NCBI GenBank assembly: GCA_900472625.1
Contig: UCIT01000015.1
Coordinates: forward strand, 78,624-142,623
DNA: 64,000 nucleotides
Direction: 5' to 3'
DNA from: Hyphomicrobiales bacterium
GTDB lineage: Bacteria; Pseudomonadota; Alphaproteobacteria; Rhizobiales; Rhizobiaceae
The translations under genes and the position numbers were made by a program. Each line of letters opens with the position of its first letter. The first letter of the stretch is position 1. Below the pieces are notes generated by a model, which was not told where the DNA came from, did no database searches, and saw only the letters and a list, made by a program, of their open reading frames with translations. This document shows, one piece after another, positions 26,282 through 36,023 of the stretch.

Positions 26282-27364
26282 ATGACTATCTCGCGTGGCT
26301 TGGGGCTTTTTCCGCTGCTGCTTCTGGCAGCCGGTGAATGCCATGCGGCCGGCGTGACGATCGGTGTCGTTGCGCCGCAGTCGGGCAACTTTGCTGCCCT
26401 CGGCGCCCAGGTGCTTGCCGGAGCCGAAGCGAAGATTCGCCAGGATGGCGATACGATCGTTACCGTCAACGAGCCTTGCGAGGACAATAGCGGCGCTGCG
26501 ATCGCGGACGCCCTGATCGCCGCCAAGGTGCAGGTCGCGGTCGGCTTCCTTTGCGCCACCACGCTCGATGGCGCACTTCCAAAACTCAAGGACGCCGGCA
26601 TTCCCGCTATTACCGTTTCGGTTCGCTCGCGCATCCTGATGGAGGATGCCATCAAGAATGACTGGCCGCTCTTCCGTCTGGCGCCCTCCGATGGCGCCGA
26701 GGCGGCCAAGATCATCGAGGTGATCCTGCACGACTGGGCGTCCAGCCCGATCGCCCTTATCGAAGACGGCACGATCCATGGCCGTGAGCTCACCGAGGCG
26801 GTCCGCAATGCACTGGAGCAGAACGGCCTGAAACCTGTTTTCACCGACACCTACCGGCCCGGCCAGGAGCAGCAGATCGCGCTCGTTCGCCGACTAAAGA
26901 AAGCCGGCGCGACCAAGGTTTTCATCGGCGGCGATCGCAGCGACGTGTCGATCATCGCCCGTGACGCCGCAGCCGAGAAGATCAAGCTCGACCTGCTGGG
27001 CGGCGACGCCATGCGGGCGGCTGACCAGCCGCTGCCTCTGGCGGATGGCGTCCAGGCGGTCGTCCTGCCCGACGATACGGCCCGCGCTGACGCGTCACCG
27101 GCGGGCGTCGCCCTTCGCGCCGCGGGGATCGAGCCGGAAGGCTATGTCCTGCCCGCCTATGCCGCCGTGGAAATCGCCATCAAGGCGGCCCAGGATGCCG
27201 CAGCGGACGACCGGCCGGTCGCCCAGCATCTCGGTGGCACGCCGTTCGATACTGTCATCGGCAAGATCGCCTTCGACAGCGGCCACGAGCTTGCCGACAA
27301 CCCTTACCAGCTGATGCAGTGGCGCTCCGGGGCATTCGTGCCGCCCGATGCGCCGGCTCAATAA
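26282..27364 (+). CDS. Periplasmic substrate-binding protein of LivJ/branched-chain amino acid type
   Basis: A 360-residue secreted protein. The signal peptide is about residues 1-22 (LFPLLLLAAGECHA before AGVTIGVV). The mature part has the type I periplasmic binding fold of Leu/Ile/Val receptors (GVVAPQSGNFAALG, ITVSVRSR, YRPGQEQQIALVRRLKKAGATKVFIGGD). No permease or ATPase genes are adjacent, so it is an orphan receptor that must use a transporter elsewhere, or acts as a sensor. It is followed by rpe after 51 bases. Confidence 0.87.
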   Translation: MTISRGLGLFPLLLLAAGECHAAGVTIGVVAPQSGNFAALGAQVLAGAEAKIRQDGDTIVTVNEPCEDNSGAAIADALIAAKVQVAVGFLCATTLDGALPKLKDAGIPAITVSVRSRILMEDAIKNDWPLFRLAPSDGAEAAKIIEVILHDWASSPIALIEDGTIHGRELTEAVRNALEQNGLKPVFTDTYRPGQEQQIALVRRLKKAGATKVFIGGDRSDVSIIARDAAAEKIKLDLLGGDAMRAADQPLPLADGVQAVVLPDDTARADASPAGVALRAAGIEPEGYVLPAYAAVEIAIKAAQDAAADDRPVAQHLGGTPFDTVIGKIAFDSGHELADNPYQLMQWRSGAFVPPDAPAQ

Positions 27365-27415
27365 CGCCTGCCCGCTCACGCGACTTCACAGGCGACTTCA
27401 ACGGAGAAAGAGACA

Positions 27416-28093
27416 ATGACCCAGCCCATCCGCATCGCGCCATCCGTCCTGGCCGCCGACTTCGCCAAGCTTGGCCAGGAAGTGCGCGACGTGACGGCGG
27501 CCGGCGCCGACTGGATCCACCTCGATGTCATGGACGGTCACTTCGTCCCGAACATCTCCTTCGGCCCTGATGTCATCAAGTCGCTGCGCTCCTACACCGA
27601 CGCCACCTTCGATTGCCATCTGATGATCGCGCCCGTCGACGACTATCTCGAAGCCTTCGCCAAGGCCGGTTGCGACCGCATCACGATCCATGCGGAGGCT
27701 GGCCCGCATCTTCACCGCTCGCTGCAGACCGTCCGCAATCTCGGCAAGAAGGTCGGCGTCACCCTCAATCCGGCAACGCCGCTTTCTGTCTTCGAGAACG
27801 TCCTCGACGATATCGACCTGATCCTGATCATGTCGGTCAATCCGGGCTTCGGCGGCCAGAAGTTCATTCCCGCCATGGCCGACAAGATCGCCGCCGCCAG
27901 GTCACTGATCGGTGACCGGCCGATCGATCTCGAAGTCGATGGTGGTGTCACCATCGAAACCGCACCGATGATCGGCAAGGCTGGCGCCAACGTGTTGGTC
28001 GCGGGCTCCGCGATCTTCAAGGGCGGCTCCGTGGAAGCCTACAAGTCGGCCATCTCGGCCCTGCGCAGCGCCGCCGAAGGCCAGTCCAAGTAA
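27416..28093 (+). CDS. rpe: Ribulose-phosphate 3-epimerase
   Basis: A 225-residue TIM-barrel enzyme that interconverts ribulose 5-phosphate and xylulose 5-phosphate. Active-site segments are [50 protein letters not shown] and [24 protein letters not shown] lies before the ATG. Complete. Cytoplasmic pentose-phosphate pathway. Confidence 0.97.
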   Translation: MTQPIRIAPSVLAADFAKLGQEVRDVTAAGADWIHLDVMDGHFVPNISFGPDVIKSLRSYTDATFDCHLMIAPVDDYLEAFAKAGCDRITIHAEAGPHLHRSLQTVRNLGKKVGVTLNPATPLSVFENVLDDIDLILIMSVNPGFGGQKFIPAMADKIAAARSLIGDRPIDLEVDGGVTIETAPMIGKAGANVLVAGSAIFKGGSVEAYKSAISALRSAAEGQSK

Positions 28094-28115
28094 TGCCGAT
28101 CGCAGCGCGTCGCTG

Positions 28116-28604
28116 ATGCGGGAACGGCTGAAGGCGGCGTATCCGCCCTACCCCGACCTCATCGTCGGCGCGCTTCTCTGGGGCGTGCTGATGCTGGTCT
28201 CGGCGATGCTGGCGCTCTACATGCGCAACCGCATGGAAACCAGCCACGCCGGTGAACTCGCCATCCTGTATTTCGCCGGTGGCCTGCTCTCCTGGCCGTT
28301 CATGCTGCCGCTCGGACGCTATTTCGCCCACCGGCGCCGCATCGAAACCCGGTTCGCCGCCTTCTTCGTGGCACTGTCGGCCGGCACCATCCTGATGACG
28401 GCGTTCCTGTTCGCCATGGAATACCGCCTCTTCTACGCACGCTGGCACGGCCCGGCCGGCTCGCTGCTGTGGATTTTCCAATTCGTCTTCACCAGCGCCG
28501 GCGCGGTCTACCAGTTCGCCGTCCTCGGCTTGCCGCTGTTTCTTCCACTCGGTCTCGCCTGTTTGCTCGCCACGAGTTTCGCGCTTGCGAAACGCATGCG
28601 TTGA
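28116..28604 (+). CDS. Small integral membrane protein, unknown function
   Basis: A 162-residue protein with four predicted membrane helices (about 16-37, 46-66, 82-103 and 117-155). Basic residues at both ends (MRERLK and AKRMR) suggest that the termini are cytoplasmic. No domain is recognised. It starts 22 bases after rpe and ends 79 bases before purB, so it is probably part of an rpe-orf-purB transcript. Confidence 0.78.
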   Translation: MRERLKAAYPPYPDLIVGALLWGVLMLVSAMLALYMRNRMETSHAGELAILYFAGGLLSWPFMLPLGRYFAHRRRIETRFAAFFVALSAGTILMTAFLFAMEYRLFYARWHGPAGSLLWIFQFVFTSAGAVYQFAVLGLPLFLPLGLACLLATSFALAKRMR

Positions 28605-28683
28605 GATTGCCGCGCGTCTTTGCTACACGGGCGCCAACATTCCTTTTAGAACGCCAACACCTTCAGAACGAAAGCAGGAAGCC

Positions 28684-29991
28684 ATGATCCCGCGCTACTC
28701 CCGACCCGAAATGGTCGCCATCTGGTCGCCCGAAACCAAGTTCCGCATCTGGTTCGAGATCGAGGCACACGCCTGCACCGCGCTCGCCAATCTCGGCGTC
28801 ATCCCGCAGGAGTCCGCCCGGACCATATGGGAAAAGGGTTCGGCCGCCGAGTTCGACGTTGCCCGTATCGACGAGATCGAAGCCGTCACCAAGCATGACG
28901 TCATCGCCTTCCTGACACATCTCGCCGAATTCATCGGCCCGGACAGCCGCTTCGTCCACCAGGGCATGACCTCGTCCGACGTCCTCGACACCACCTTCAA
29001 CATTCAGCTCGTGCGCGCCACCGACCTGCTGCTCGCCGACATGGACCGCGTTCTCGCCGCCCTGAAGACGCGTGCCTTCGAGCACAAGGACACCGTCCGC
29101 ATCGGCCGCAGCCACGGCATCCATGCCGAGCCGACGACGATGGGCCTGACCTTCGCCCGCTTTTACGCCGAGATGCACCGCAACCGCGACCGCCTGATCG
29201 CCGCCCGTGCGGAAATCGCCACCGGCGCCATCTCCGGCGCTGTCGGCACCTTCGCCAACATCGATCCGAGCGTCGAGGAATATGTCTGCGAACAGCTTGG
29301 CCTCGCCGCCGAGCCGATCTCGACCCAGGTCATCCCGCGCGACCGTCATGCCATGTTCTTCGCCACCCTCGGCGTCATCGCCTCGTCGATCGAGAACGTC
29401 GCGATCGAAATCCGCCACATGCAGCGCACCGAAGTGCTGGAAGCCGAAGAGTTCTTCTCGCCTGGACAGAAGGGCTCATCGGCCATGCCGCACAAGCGCA
29501 ATCCAGTGCTGACCGAAAACCTCACCGGTCTAGCCCGTCTCGTGCGCATGTCGGTCGTTCCGGCTATGGAGAACGTCGCCCTCTGGCACGAGCGCGATAT
29601 CAGCCACTCGAGCGTCGAGCGCGCCATCGGCCCGGATACCACGATCACCCTCGATTTCGCGCTGAACCGTCTGGCCGGCGTCGTCGAGAAGCTGGTGATC
29701 TATCCCGAAAACATGCTGGCCAACATGAACAAGTTCAAGGGCCTTGTGATGAGCCAGCGCGTTCTGCTGGCGCTGACGCAGGCCGGCGTTTCGCGCGAGG
29801 ACAGCTATCGTCTGGTCCAGCGCAACGCCATGAAGGTTTGGGAAAAGGGTGCCGACTTCCTTGAGGAACTGTTGGCCGACGCGGAAGTGCGCGCCGCACT
29901 GTCGGAAGAAGACATCCGCGAGAAATTCGACCTCGGCTACCACACCAAGCATGTCGACACCATCTTCGCCAGAGTGTTCGGCAACACTTGA
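28684..29991 (+). CDS. purB: Adenylosuccinate lyase
   Basis: A 435-residue lyase acting twice in purine synthesis (SAICAR to AICAR and adenylosuccinate to AMP). Signature SSAMPHKRNP is present in GQKGSSAMPHKRNPVLTEN, as are TSSDVLDT and RSHGIHAEPTTMG. The ATG at 28684 gives the usual IPRYSRPEM start. It opens a region in which purC, purS, purQ and purL follow. A terminator hairpin lies 33 bases beyond its stop. Confidence 0.97.
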   Translation: MIPRYSRPEMVAIWSPETKFRIWFEIEAHACTALANLGVIPQESARTIWEKGSAAEFDVARIDEIEAVTKHDVIAFLTHLAEFIGPDSRFVHQGMTSSDVLDTTFNIQLVRATDLLLADMDRVLAALKTRAFEHKDTVRIGRSHGIHAEPTTMGLTFARFYAEMHRNRDRLIAARAEIATGAISGAVGTFANIDPSVEEYVCEQLGLAAEPISTQVIPRDRHAMFFATLGVIASSIENVAIEIRHMQRTEVLEAEEFFSPGQKGSSAMPHKRNPVLTENLTGLARLVRMSVVPAMENVALWHERDISHSSVERAIGPDTTITLDFALNRLAGVVEKLVIYPENMLANMNKFKGLVMSQRVLLALTQAGVSREDSYRLVQRNAMKVWEKGADFLEELLADAEVRAALSEEDIREKFDLGYHTKHVDTIFARVFGNT

Positions 29992-30012
29992 TCGGCCACA
30001 GGTCGATCGCAA

Positions 30013-30513
30013 TCAGCTCTTGGACGGCGCCCTTCGCGGCGCCGTTTTCCGTTTGTCCTTCTGCGTCTTCGCGTCGCCGATTTTCTGGCGCACGGCGGTG
30101 GCCGTCTTGTCGGACTTCGGCGCGGCCTGAGCCGCCGCCTTCTTCGCCTGCTTGCCGCCGCTGGCGGCCTTTGCAACCAGTCGGTCTAGATGCTTCAAAT
30201 CCTCCTCGTCGAGGTTCTCGATGCCGATGAATTTGTTCTCGGCATGGCTGGTGAGGATGAGTTCGTCCAGCTTGGCCTGAATAGCCCGCGTATCGCGGGC
30301 CTGGGCGTTCTGCAGCACGAACACCATCAGGAAAGTGATGATCGTCGTGCCGGTGTTGATCACCAGCTGCCATGTCTCGGAATAGTCGAATACCGGCCCA
30401 CTCGCCGCCCAGACCACGACAAGCACGAATGCAGCCACGAAGGCCGCAGGCTTGCCCGCCCATTCCGACGCAGTGGTCGCGAAACGGGTGAATATATGCT
30501 CGGTATTCGCCAT
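30013..30513 (-). CDS. Low-affinity iron permease family protein
   Basis: A 166-residue protein of the PF04120-like family (related to yeast Fet4 only in part). Two membrane helices (about 19-37 and 49-70) are followed by the family signature (VLQNAQARDTRAIQAKLDELI) and a long Lys/Ala-rich tail of low complexity. Start at 30513 behind GAGGGAGG. Transport of iron is inferred from the family name only; many bacterial members are uncharacterised. The purB terminator lies within its 3' coding end. Confidence 0.82.
   Translation of the reverse strand: MANTEHIFTRFATTASEWAGKPAAFVAAFVLVVVWAASGPVFDYSETWQLVINTGTTIITFLMVFVLQNAQARDTRAIQAKLDELILTSHAENKFIGIENLDEEDLKHLDRLVAKAASGGKQAKKAAAQAAPKSDKTATAVRQKIGDAKTQKDKRKTAPRRAPSKS
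30024..30049 (+). terminator. purB terminator inside the 3' end of the iron-permease gene
   Basis: ACGGCGCC pairs with GGCGCCGT around a six-base loop and is followed by TTTT on the plus strand. It doubles as codons of the opposing gene's C-terminal tail. Confidence 0.7.
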
Positions 30514-30585
30514 GGTTGCCTCCCTCAAAGCCTGATCCAGTCAAACTCCGCGTGAGGCATTGTGTTCCGTGATCCGGGCGTCCCC

Positions 30586-31389
30586 TCAGACGATTGGTGG
30601 CGCCACCAGCTTGCGGTAGAGATGCCACGTCGAATGGCCGAGGATCGGGATGGCAAGCGCCAGCCCCACGAACAGCGGGATGGTACCAACCGCGAGCGAC
30701 ACCGCGACGATCAAGCCCCAGCAGAATACCGGCACCGGATTGGCAATCGTGGCCCGCAGCGACGTCTCCATGGCGGCGGCAAGACCGATGTCGCGGTCAA
30801 GCAGGATCGGGAAGGTCACCACAGTGGTGGCCAGCACAATAACCGCGAAGCCGAGGCCGATCAGGTTGCCCCACAGGATGAGCTGCATGCCTTCCGGTGT
30901 GCCGAAGACCTCGGACGAAAAGGCCGAGATCGTTCGCGGAAATACGTCGCCGAACACATTGGCGTAAAGCGTCTGCGCCGCCACAAGCCACACCACGAAG
31001 AAGGCAAACAGCATCAGCCCGCCGGTTACGATCGAGGGAAAGGCCGGCGACCGCGTCACATCGAATGCATGTCGCCATGATGTATCCATGCCAGCCTCGC
31101 GACGACGGCTGATTTCATAGAGACCGATCGCCGCGATCGGGCCGATCAGGGCAAATCCCGACATCAGCGGAAAGATGACCGGCAGGAGGTTGGCGCTGGA
31201 CGTCGCCACGGCAAGAACGATGCCTGCGATCGGATACATCAGACACAGGAACACGTAGTGCGACGGCTTCTCCCGGAAATCGGCGATACCGAGCCGCAAC
31301 GCGTCGAACACATCGGCAATGCTTATTCTGTTGATAACCGGACGTGCATAGACATCGCTCGCACCGGACATGACGTGAAATGCCGTCAT
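30586..31389 (-). CDS. DUF2189 family integral membrane protein
   Basis: A 267-residue protein with about six membrane helices and the DUF2189 pattern: INRISIADVFDALRLGIADF at the N-terminus, then GPIAAIGLYEISRRRE and a C-terminal LVVSL-type helix pair ending in ILGHSTWHLYRKLV. A strong GGAGGAG lies before the ATG at 31389. No function is established. It is divergent from the RBBP9-like hydrolase and 72 bases upstream of the iron-permease gene on the same strand. Confidence 0.88.
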   Translation of the reverse strand: MTAFHVMSGASDVYARPVINRISIADVFDALRLGIADFREKPSHYVFLCLMYPIAGIVLAVATSSANLLPVIFPLMSGFALIGPIAAIGLYEISRRREAGMDTSWRHAFDVTRSPAFPSIVTGGLMLFAFFVVWLVAAQTLYANVFGDVFPRTISAFSSEVFGTPEGMQLILWGNLIGLGFAVIVLATTVVTFPILLDRDIGLAAAMETSLRATIANPVPVFCWGLIVAVSLAVGTIPLFVGLALAIPILGHSTWHLYRKLVAPPIV

Positions 31390-31558
31390 GGCTTTCTCCT
31401 CCTCTGACAGGCAGGCTCAACCAGGCAGGCCGGCGGCGAAAGCATCGGCGACACCGACATCGATCGCGACCGGCAACCTTTTGAATGTAACAAAAAACAG
31501 CGCTTCTGTCGCGCTTTCCCTTGACAACCGCCTCAAGCTTTCTCACATCGGCGAGACC

Positions 31559-32113
31559 ATGAAAGCTTCAGACGCCGATATCCTCATCATCCCCGGTTAC
31601 ACCAATTCCGGCCCCGACCACTGGCAGAGCCGCTGGGAAGCCAAGCTCAGCACGGCGCGCCGTGTCGAGCAGGCCGAGTGGTCGAAACCCGTGCGCGATG
31701 ACTGGGCGGACAGGATCGCCGAAGAGGTGAACGCTTCGTCACGCCCGGTGGTGCTGGTTGCCCACTCGCTCGGCGTTCCCTCGGTGCTGCATGCGATCCC
31801 GAAATTCCGCAAGCCCGTCGCCGGCGCGTTCCTGGTGGCGCCGCCGGATGTGGCCAACCCGGATATACGCCCCAAGCATCTGATGACCTTCGGCCCCTAC
31901 CCGCGCGATCCGCTGCCGTTCCCGGCCATCACGGTCGCCAGCCGCAACGATCCGTTCGGAACATACGAACACGCCGACGATATCGCGGCAAGCTGGGGCT
32001 CGCTTTTGGTTGATGCCGGTGAATCCGGCCATATCAATGCGGATTCAGGTCACGGTCCATGGCCGGAAGGCACGATGGTGTTTGCACAGTTCCTCAGCCG
32101 CCTGAAACCTTGA
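31559..32113 (+). CDS. RBBP9/YdeN-type serine hydrolase
   Basis: A 184-residue alpha/beta-hydrolase of the RBBP9/YdeN family. IIPGYTNSGPDHWQSRWE at the N-terminus, the nucleophile elbow VAHSLG (Ser in HSLG), the acid in SRNDPF, and the C-terminal histidine in GESGHINADSGHGPWPEG are all typical. The long open frame upstream of 31559 overlaps the divergent gene's 5' region and is not coding. Substrate unknown. Confidence 0.9.
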   Translation: MKASDADILIIPGYTNSGPDHWQSRWEAKLSTARRVEQAEWSKPVRDDWADRIAEEVNASSRPVVLVAHSLGVPSVLHAIPKFRKPVAGAFLVAPPDVANPDIRPKHLMTFGPYPRDPLPFPAITVASRNDPFGTYEHADDIAASWGSLLVDAGESGHINADSGHGPWPEGTMVFAQFLSRLKP

Positions 32114-32143
32114 CATCTTTCCGGGGCTGGGCGTCGCCGGCTA

Positions 32144-32233
32144 TCAGTCGCCTTCGCCGCGAACCAGAAAAACGCTGGCCAGTCCCGCCAGCACAATGCA
32201 CTGCATGATAAACATAGGCCAATCTTGAGCCAT
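32144..32233 (-). CDS. 29-residue single-helix membrane peptide
   Basis: A small ORF with GGAGGGAC seven bases before its ATG. The product starts MAQDWPMFIMQC and ends VFLVRGEGD. It is one hydrophobic helix (about 7-24) with a charged C-terminus. The strong ribosome site and clean helix support it; homology cannot be judged. It lies 30 bases past the convergent hydrolase stop. A longer open frame on the same strand in another phase has no such site. Confidence 0.6.
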   Translation of the reverse strand: MAQDWPMFIMQCIVLAGLASVFLVRGEGD

Positions 32234-32409
32234 GACTGTCCCTCCATGCTCTCTATATAGGGCGTGGAACGGCTAAGCTTTTATTTTATAGGGAGCGGCT
32301 CTTGTTGCAAATGACATGATCGCGAGCACTGGACATAGCCCAGTGATTGCTCTGTTATTAAGGGCTAATTAATTCAATAAAAGCACATTGATACACGCCA
32401 GACGAGCGA

Positions 32410-34713
32410 GTGCGAGCATTGAACCAAGAGAGTCCCGATCAGAAATCAGGTTCGAGCAGCGCCGGCAGTACTGTGTCGTCCGCCGACACTGCTGATCGCG
32501 AACTGATCGGCCTCGTCGAGCGGGAAAGCCGCTGGAACTATGCTCTTGTCGGCTCGGGACTTGGCGTCTGGGATCACAACCTCCGCCTCGGTACCCGGTA
32601 TTACTCCGACACCTGGAAGACCATGCGCGGCATGGCTGCCGATGAAGAAGCAGATGGCGACTACGACACCTGGATCGCATTGATCCACCCCGACGACCGG
32701 GAATTCGTGGTCCAGGCAATCGAGCGCCAGAACGCCGGCGATCAGAATTATCAGGTATTCGAGTATCGTGAGCGGCACAGGCTCGGACACTGGATCTGGA
32801 TCGAATGCCGCGGCGCCTGCGTCGAATGGGACGACCAGGGAATGCCATTGCGCCTTGTCGGCACCGATACCGACATCACAGCGCGCAAGGAAGCGGAGGA
32901 GCGGCTGGCGCACATGTCGCGGCGCCTCGATCTTGCACTCGATATCTCGGGCATTGGCGTATTCGAATCCGACCTCGATGACGGCACGGTCGAATGGGAT
33001 GCCCGCCTTCTGACGATCTACGGCATCAAGGATGCCGCTAAAGCCGCGATAAGCGACGCCTGGACGGAAAGCCTGCACCCGGACGATCGGGATCGCGTCG
33101 CGGCGACGGTCGCCGAGAATATTGCACGCGAGAGCGGCTTTCAGCAGGAATTCCGGATCATCCGCGGCGATGGCGCCGAGCGCGTCATCAAGGCAAAGAC
33201 GGCGTTCTTTATCGACGGCAATGGCCATCGCAAGCTCATCGGCGCCAATTGGGACGTGACCGAAGAGGTCATGCTGAACGCCGAACTGAAGCGTTCCAAG
33301 ATACTTGCGGAGGCGCGCAACATCGAGCTCGAGGCCGCAAGAGAAAGCATCGAGCACCTCGCCCTGCACGACTTCCTGACGGGCCTACCGAACAGGCGCT
33401 ATCTCGACCGCAAACTGGAAGAGCTGTCTGCCCGGTCGGACAAAACCGAGCGGTCGCTCGCCGTGCTCCACATCGATCTCGACCGCTTCAAGCAGATCAA
33501 CGACACGCTCGGCCACCGGGCCGGTGACGCGATGCTCAAGCACGCGGCCGCAATCCTCAGCGAAAACGTCCGCCCCGGCGACTTCGTTGCCCGTATCGGC
33601 GGCGACGAGTTCGTCATCCTGTGCAGCGACGACATCACCGCCAAGAAGATCTCGAACCTTGCCGAGCGCATCATCAAGGAGCTTGGAAAGCCGATCCGCT
33701 ACGAGCATCATGATTGCCGCTTCGGCGCCAGCGTCGGCATTGCCAGCGACAGCGGCCCGACGCTTGATGGCAAGCAGTTGCTGCTCAATGCCGACATTGC
33801 CCTTTACCGCGCCAAGGGCGGCGGCAGGAACCGCCACGAGTTCTTCTCCACCGACGCCCGCCGCCAGGTCATTGCCAGCAAGCGGCTGGCCGACGATATT
33901 CTGGTCGGCCTCGAACGACGTGAATTCGTTCCCTTCTACCAACCGCAATTTCATGCCCGCACACTTGATGTGACGGGTGTCGAGACGCTGGCGCGCTGGC
34001 AGCATCGCGAGCAGGGTCTGCTGACGCCGGACCGCTTTCTCACCATCGCCGAAGACATCAACGTCGTTGCCGCGATCGATGGGCTCATGCTTGAACAGGC
34101 GCTCGTCGATCGTGCCAAGTGGGAGAGCGAGGGCGTCTTCATTCCCAAGATCGCCGTCAATGTCTCCGCGCGGAGACTTGATGATCCGAACCTGGGAAAG
34201 AAGCTGAAGGCGCTGAAGATCACTCCCGGCACCATCGCCTTCGAACTGCTGGAATCGATATCACTCGACGACTGCGACGATGCCGTGATTACCAACCTAA
34301 GACAGTTCAGGCGCCTGGGTATCGATATCGAGATCGATGATTTCGGCACTGGCCATGCGTCGATCGTCAGCCTGCTGAGGCTCAGCCCGAAGACGCTGAA
34401 GATCGACCGCGAATTGATCCGACTGCTGCCCAGCTCGGCCGAACAGCGCAAGCTCGTCCGCTCGATCATCGATATCGGCCGATCGCTGAACATTCTGGTC
34501 ACCGCCGAGGGCGTGGAAACCATGGAACATGCCAGGATCCTGGGTGATCTCGGCTGCGACGTACTGCAAGGCTATGCCCTTGCCCGCCCGATGCCTGCCC
34601 TGCAGATCCCGTCCTTCATTCGCGCTGCCGGTTGGCGCTCGGCTGCCGTCCCCTCGCGTGCCGAACACGCAGCCGCCTCGCGCCCTGCAATCAAGGGTTC
34701 GGCTTCCAAATAA
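32410..34713 (+). CDS. PAS-PAS-GGDEF-EAL c-di-GMP signalling protein
   Basis: A 767-residue cytoplasmic protein. Two PAS domains (about 40-160 and 170-290) with PAC-type ends are followed by GGDEF (about 315-480) and EAL (about 490-745). The cyclase motif GGDEF is intact and an RxxD inhibitory site (RPGD) lies five residues before it. The EAL domain has ETLARW, FELLES, DDFGTGHAS, KIDRELI and TAEGVET, so phosphodiesterase activity is plausible. It could be bifunctional. GTG start at 32410. The 160-base upstream region has a CACTGG/CCAGTG inverted repeat (32327-32345). Confidence 0.94.
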   Translation: MRALNQESPDQKSGSSSAGSTVSSADTADRELIGLVERESRWNYALVGSGLGVWDHNLRLGTRYYSDTWKTMRGMAADEEADGDYDTWIALIHPDDREFVVQAIERQNAGDQNYQVFEYRERHRLGHWIWIECRGACVEWDDQGMPLRLVGTDTDITARKEAEERLAHMSRRLDLALDISGIGVFESDLDDGTVEWDARLLTIYGIKDAAKAAISDAWTESLHPDDRDRVAATVAENIARESGFQQEFRIIRGDGAERVIKAKTAFFIDGNGHRKLIGANWDVTEEVMLNAELKRSKILAEARNIELEAARESIEHLALHDFLTGLPNRRYLDRKLEELSARSDKTERSLAVLHIDLDRFKQINDTLGHRAGDAMLKHAAAILSENVRPGDFVARIGGDEFVILCSDDITAKKISNLAERIIKELGKPIRYEHHDCRFGASVGIASDSGPTLDGKQLLLNADIALYRAKGGGRNRHEFFSTDARRQVIASKRLADDILVGLERREFVPFYQPQFHARTLDVTGVETLARWQHREQGLLTPDRFLTIAEDINVVAAIDGLMLEQALVDRAKWESEGVFIPKIAVNVSARRLDDPNLGKKLKALKITPGTIAFELLESISLDDCDDAVITNLRQFRRLGIDIEIDDFGTGHASIVSLLRLSPKTLKIDRELIRLLPSSAEQRKLVRSIIDIGRSLNILVTAEGVETMEHARILGDLGCDVLQGYALARPMPALQIPSFIRAAGWRSAAVPSRAEHAAASRPAIKGSASK

Positions 34714-34943
34714 ACCCATGCAAAACCACTGCTCGCAGCGCCAATCGTATCGCCGCGTCTGAAAAACCTGTAAACTGTCAACGAAGAACCTTCGATTCTC
34801 ATCAGCGGCGCTCCGGTTGACCGGAATCCGGGGAAGGAGTGACAGGCGGATTGTGAAACCCTCGCTTTTCCTTTATGGGGACGCCACGAGATCGATCCAC
34901 TCGCGCTAATCCCAAGAGCGCCAACGACAAGAGAACAATCGCA

Positions 34944-35708
34944 ATGAACCGTCGCCGCCGTATCTACGAGGGCAAGGCCAAGATTCTGTACGAGGGACCC
35001 GAGCCAGGCACGCTGATCCAGTTCTTCAAGGACGATGCCACCGCCTTCAACAAGAAGAAGCACGAAGTCATCGATGGCAAGGGCGTTCTGAACAACCGCA
35101 TCTGCGAGTTCATCTTCAACCATCTGAACAAGATCGGCATCCCCACGCACTTCATCCGCCGCCTCAACATGCGCGAGCAGCTGATCCGCGAAGTCGAGAT
35201 GATTCCGCTTGAGATCGTCGTGCGCAACGTCGCCGCCGGTTCGCTGGCCAAGCGCCTCGGAATCGAGGAAGGCGTGGTCCTGCCGCGCTCGATCATCGAG
35301 TTCTACTACAAGTCGGACGCGCTCGAAGACCCGATGGTCTCCGAAGAACACATCACCGCCTTCGGTTGGGCCAACCCGGCGGAGCTCGACGACATCATGG
35401 CGCTGGCGATCCGCGTCAACGACTTCATGACCGGCCTGTTCCTCGGCGTCGGCATCCAGCTGGTCGACTTCAAGATCGAATGCGGCCGCCTCTACGAAGG
35501 CGACATGATGCGCATCATCCTCGCCGACGAGATTTCGCCGGACAGCTGCCGTCTCTGGGATATCGACACCCAGGAGAAGATGGACAAGGATCGTTTCCGT
35601 CGCGATCTCGGCGGGCTTCTCGAGGCCTACTCGGAAGTGGCGCGCCGCCTCGGCATCATCAACGAGAACGAGCCTGTGCGCGGCACTGGCCCGGTGCTCG
35701 TCAAGTAA
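34944..35708 (+). CDS. purC: SAICAR synthetase
   Basis: A 254-residue enzyme joining CAIR and aspartate in purine synthesis. [18 protein letters not shown] at the N-terminus, [25 protein letters not shown] and [12 protein letters not shown] are signature regions. The ATG at 34944 gives the usual start; codons upstream in frame are not family-like. It heads the purC-purS-orf-purQ cluster. The preceding 230 bases (34714-34943) hold no gene I can support and probably the promoter. Confidence 0.97.
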   Translation: MNRRRRIYEGKAKILYEGPEPGTLIQFFKDDATAFNKKKHEVIDGKGVLNNRICEFIFNHLNKIGIPTHFIRRLNMREQLIREVEMIPLEIVVRNVAAGSLAKRLGIEEGVVLPRSIIEFYYKSDALEDPMVSEEHITAFGWANPAELDDIMALAIRVNDFMTGLFLGVGIQLVDFKIECGRLYEGDMMRIILADEISPDSCRLWDIDTQEKMDKDRFRRDLGGLLEAYSEVARRLGIINENEPVRGTGPVLVK

Positions 35709-35761
35709 CCAACATATTTGGCTAAGCACGCCATCAGCTAAAAAAGGCAAGGGAAGACAAA

Positions 35762-36004
35762 GTGATCAAGGCTCGTGTAACCGTCACGCTGAAGAACGGC
35801 GTTCTCGATCCGCAGGGCAAGGCAATCGAAGGCGCGCTCGGCGCGCTGGGCTTCGACGGTGTCGGCCATGTCCGCCAGGGCAAGGTCTTCGACGTCGAGA
35901 TCGAAGGCACCGACAAGGCCAAGGCCGAAGGCGACCTCAAGGCCATGTGCGAAAAACTCCTCGCCAACACCGTTATCGAGAATTATACTATTTCTCTCGA
36001 CTAG
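35762..36004 (+). CDS. purS: FGAM synthase subunit PurS
   Basis: An 80-residue protein that bridges PurL and PurQ in the small-type FGAM synthetase complex. KARVTVTLKNGVLDPQGKAI and the C-terminal LANTVIENYTISL match the family. It starts with GTG at 35762 behind AAGGGAAG. Its presence fits the short (744-residue) PurL further on. Confidence 0.96.
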   Translation: MIKARVTVTLKNGVLDPQGKAIEGALGALGFDGVGHVRQGKVFDVEIEGTDKAKAEGDLKAMCEKLLANTVIENYTISLD

Positions 36005-36023
36005 TGGTTGCGGAGATTGTCCG

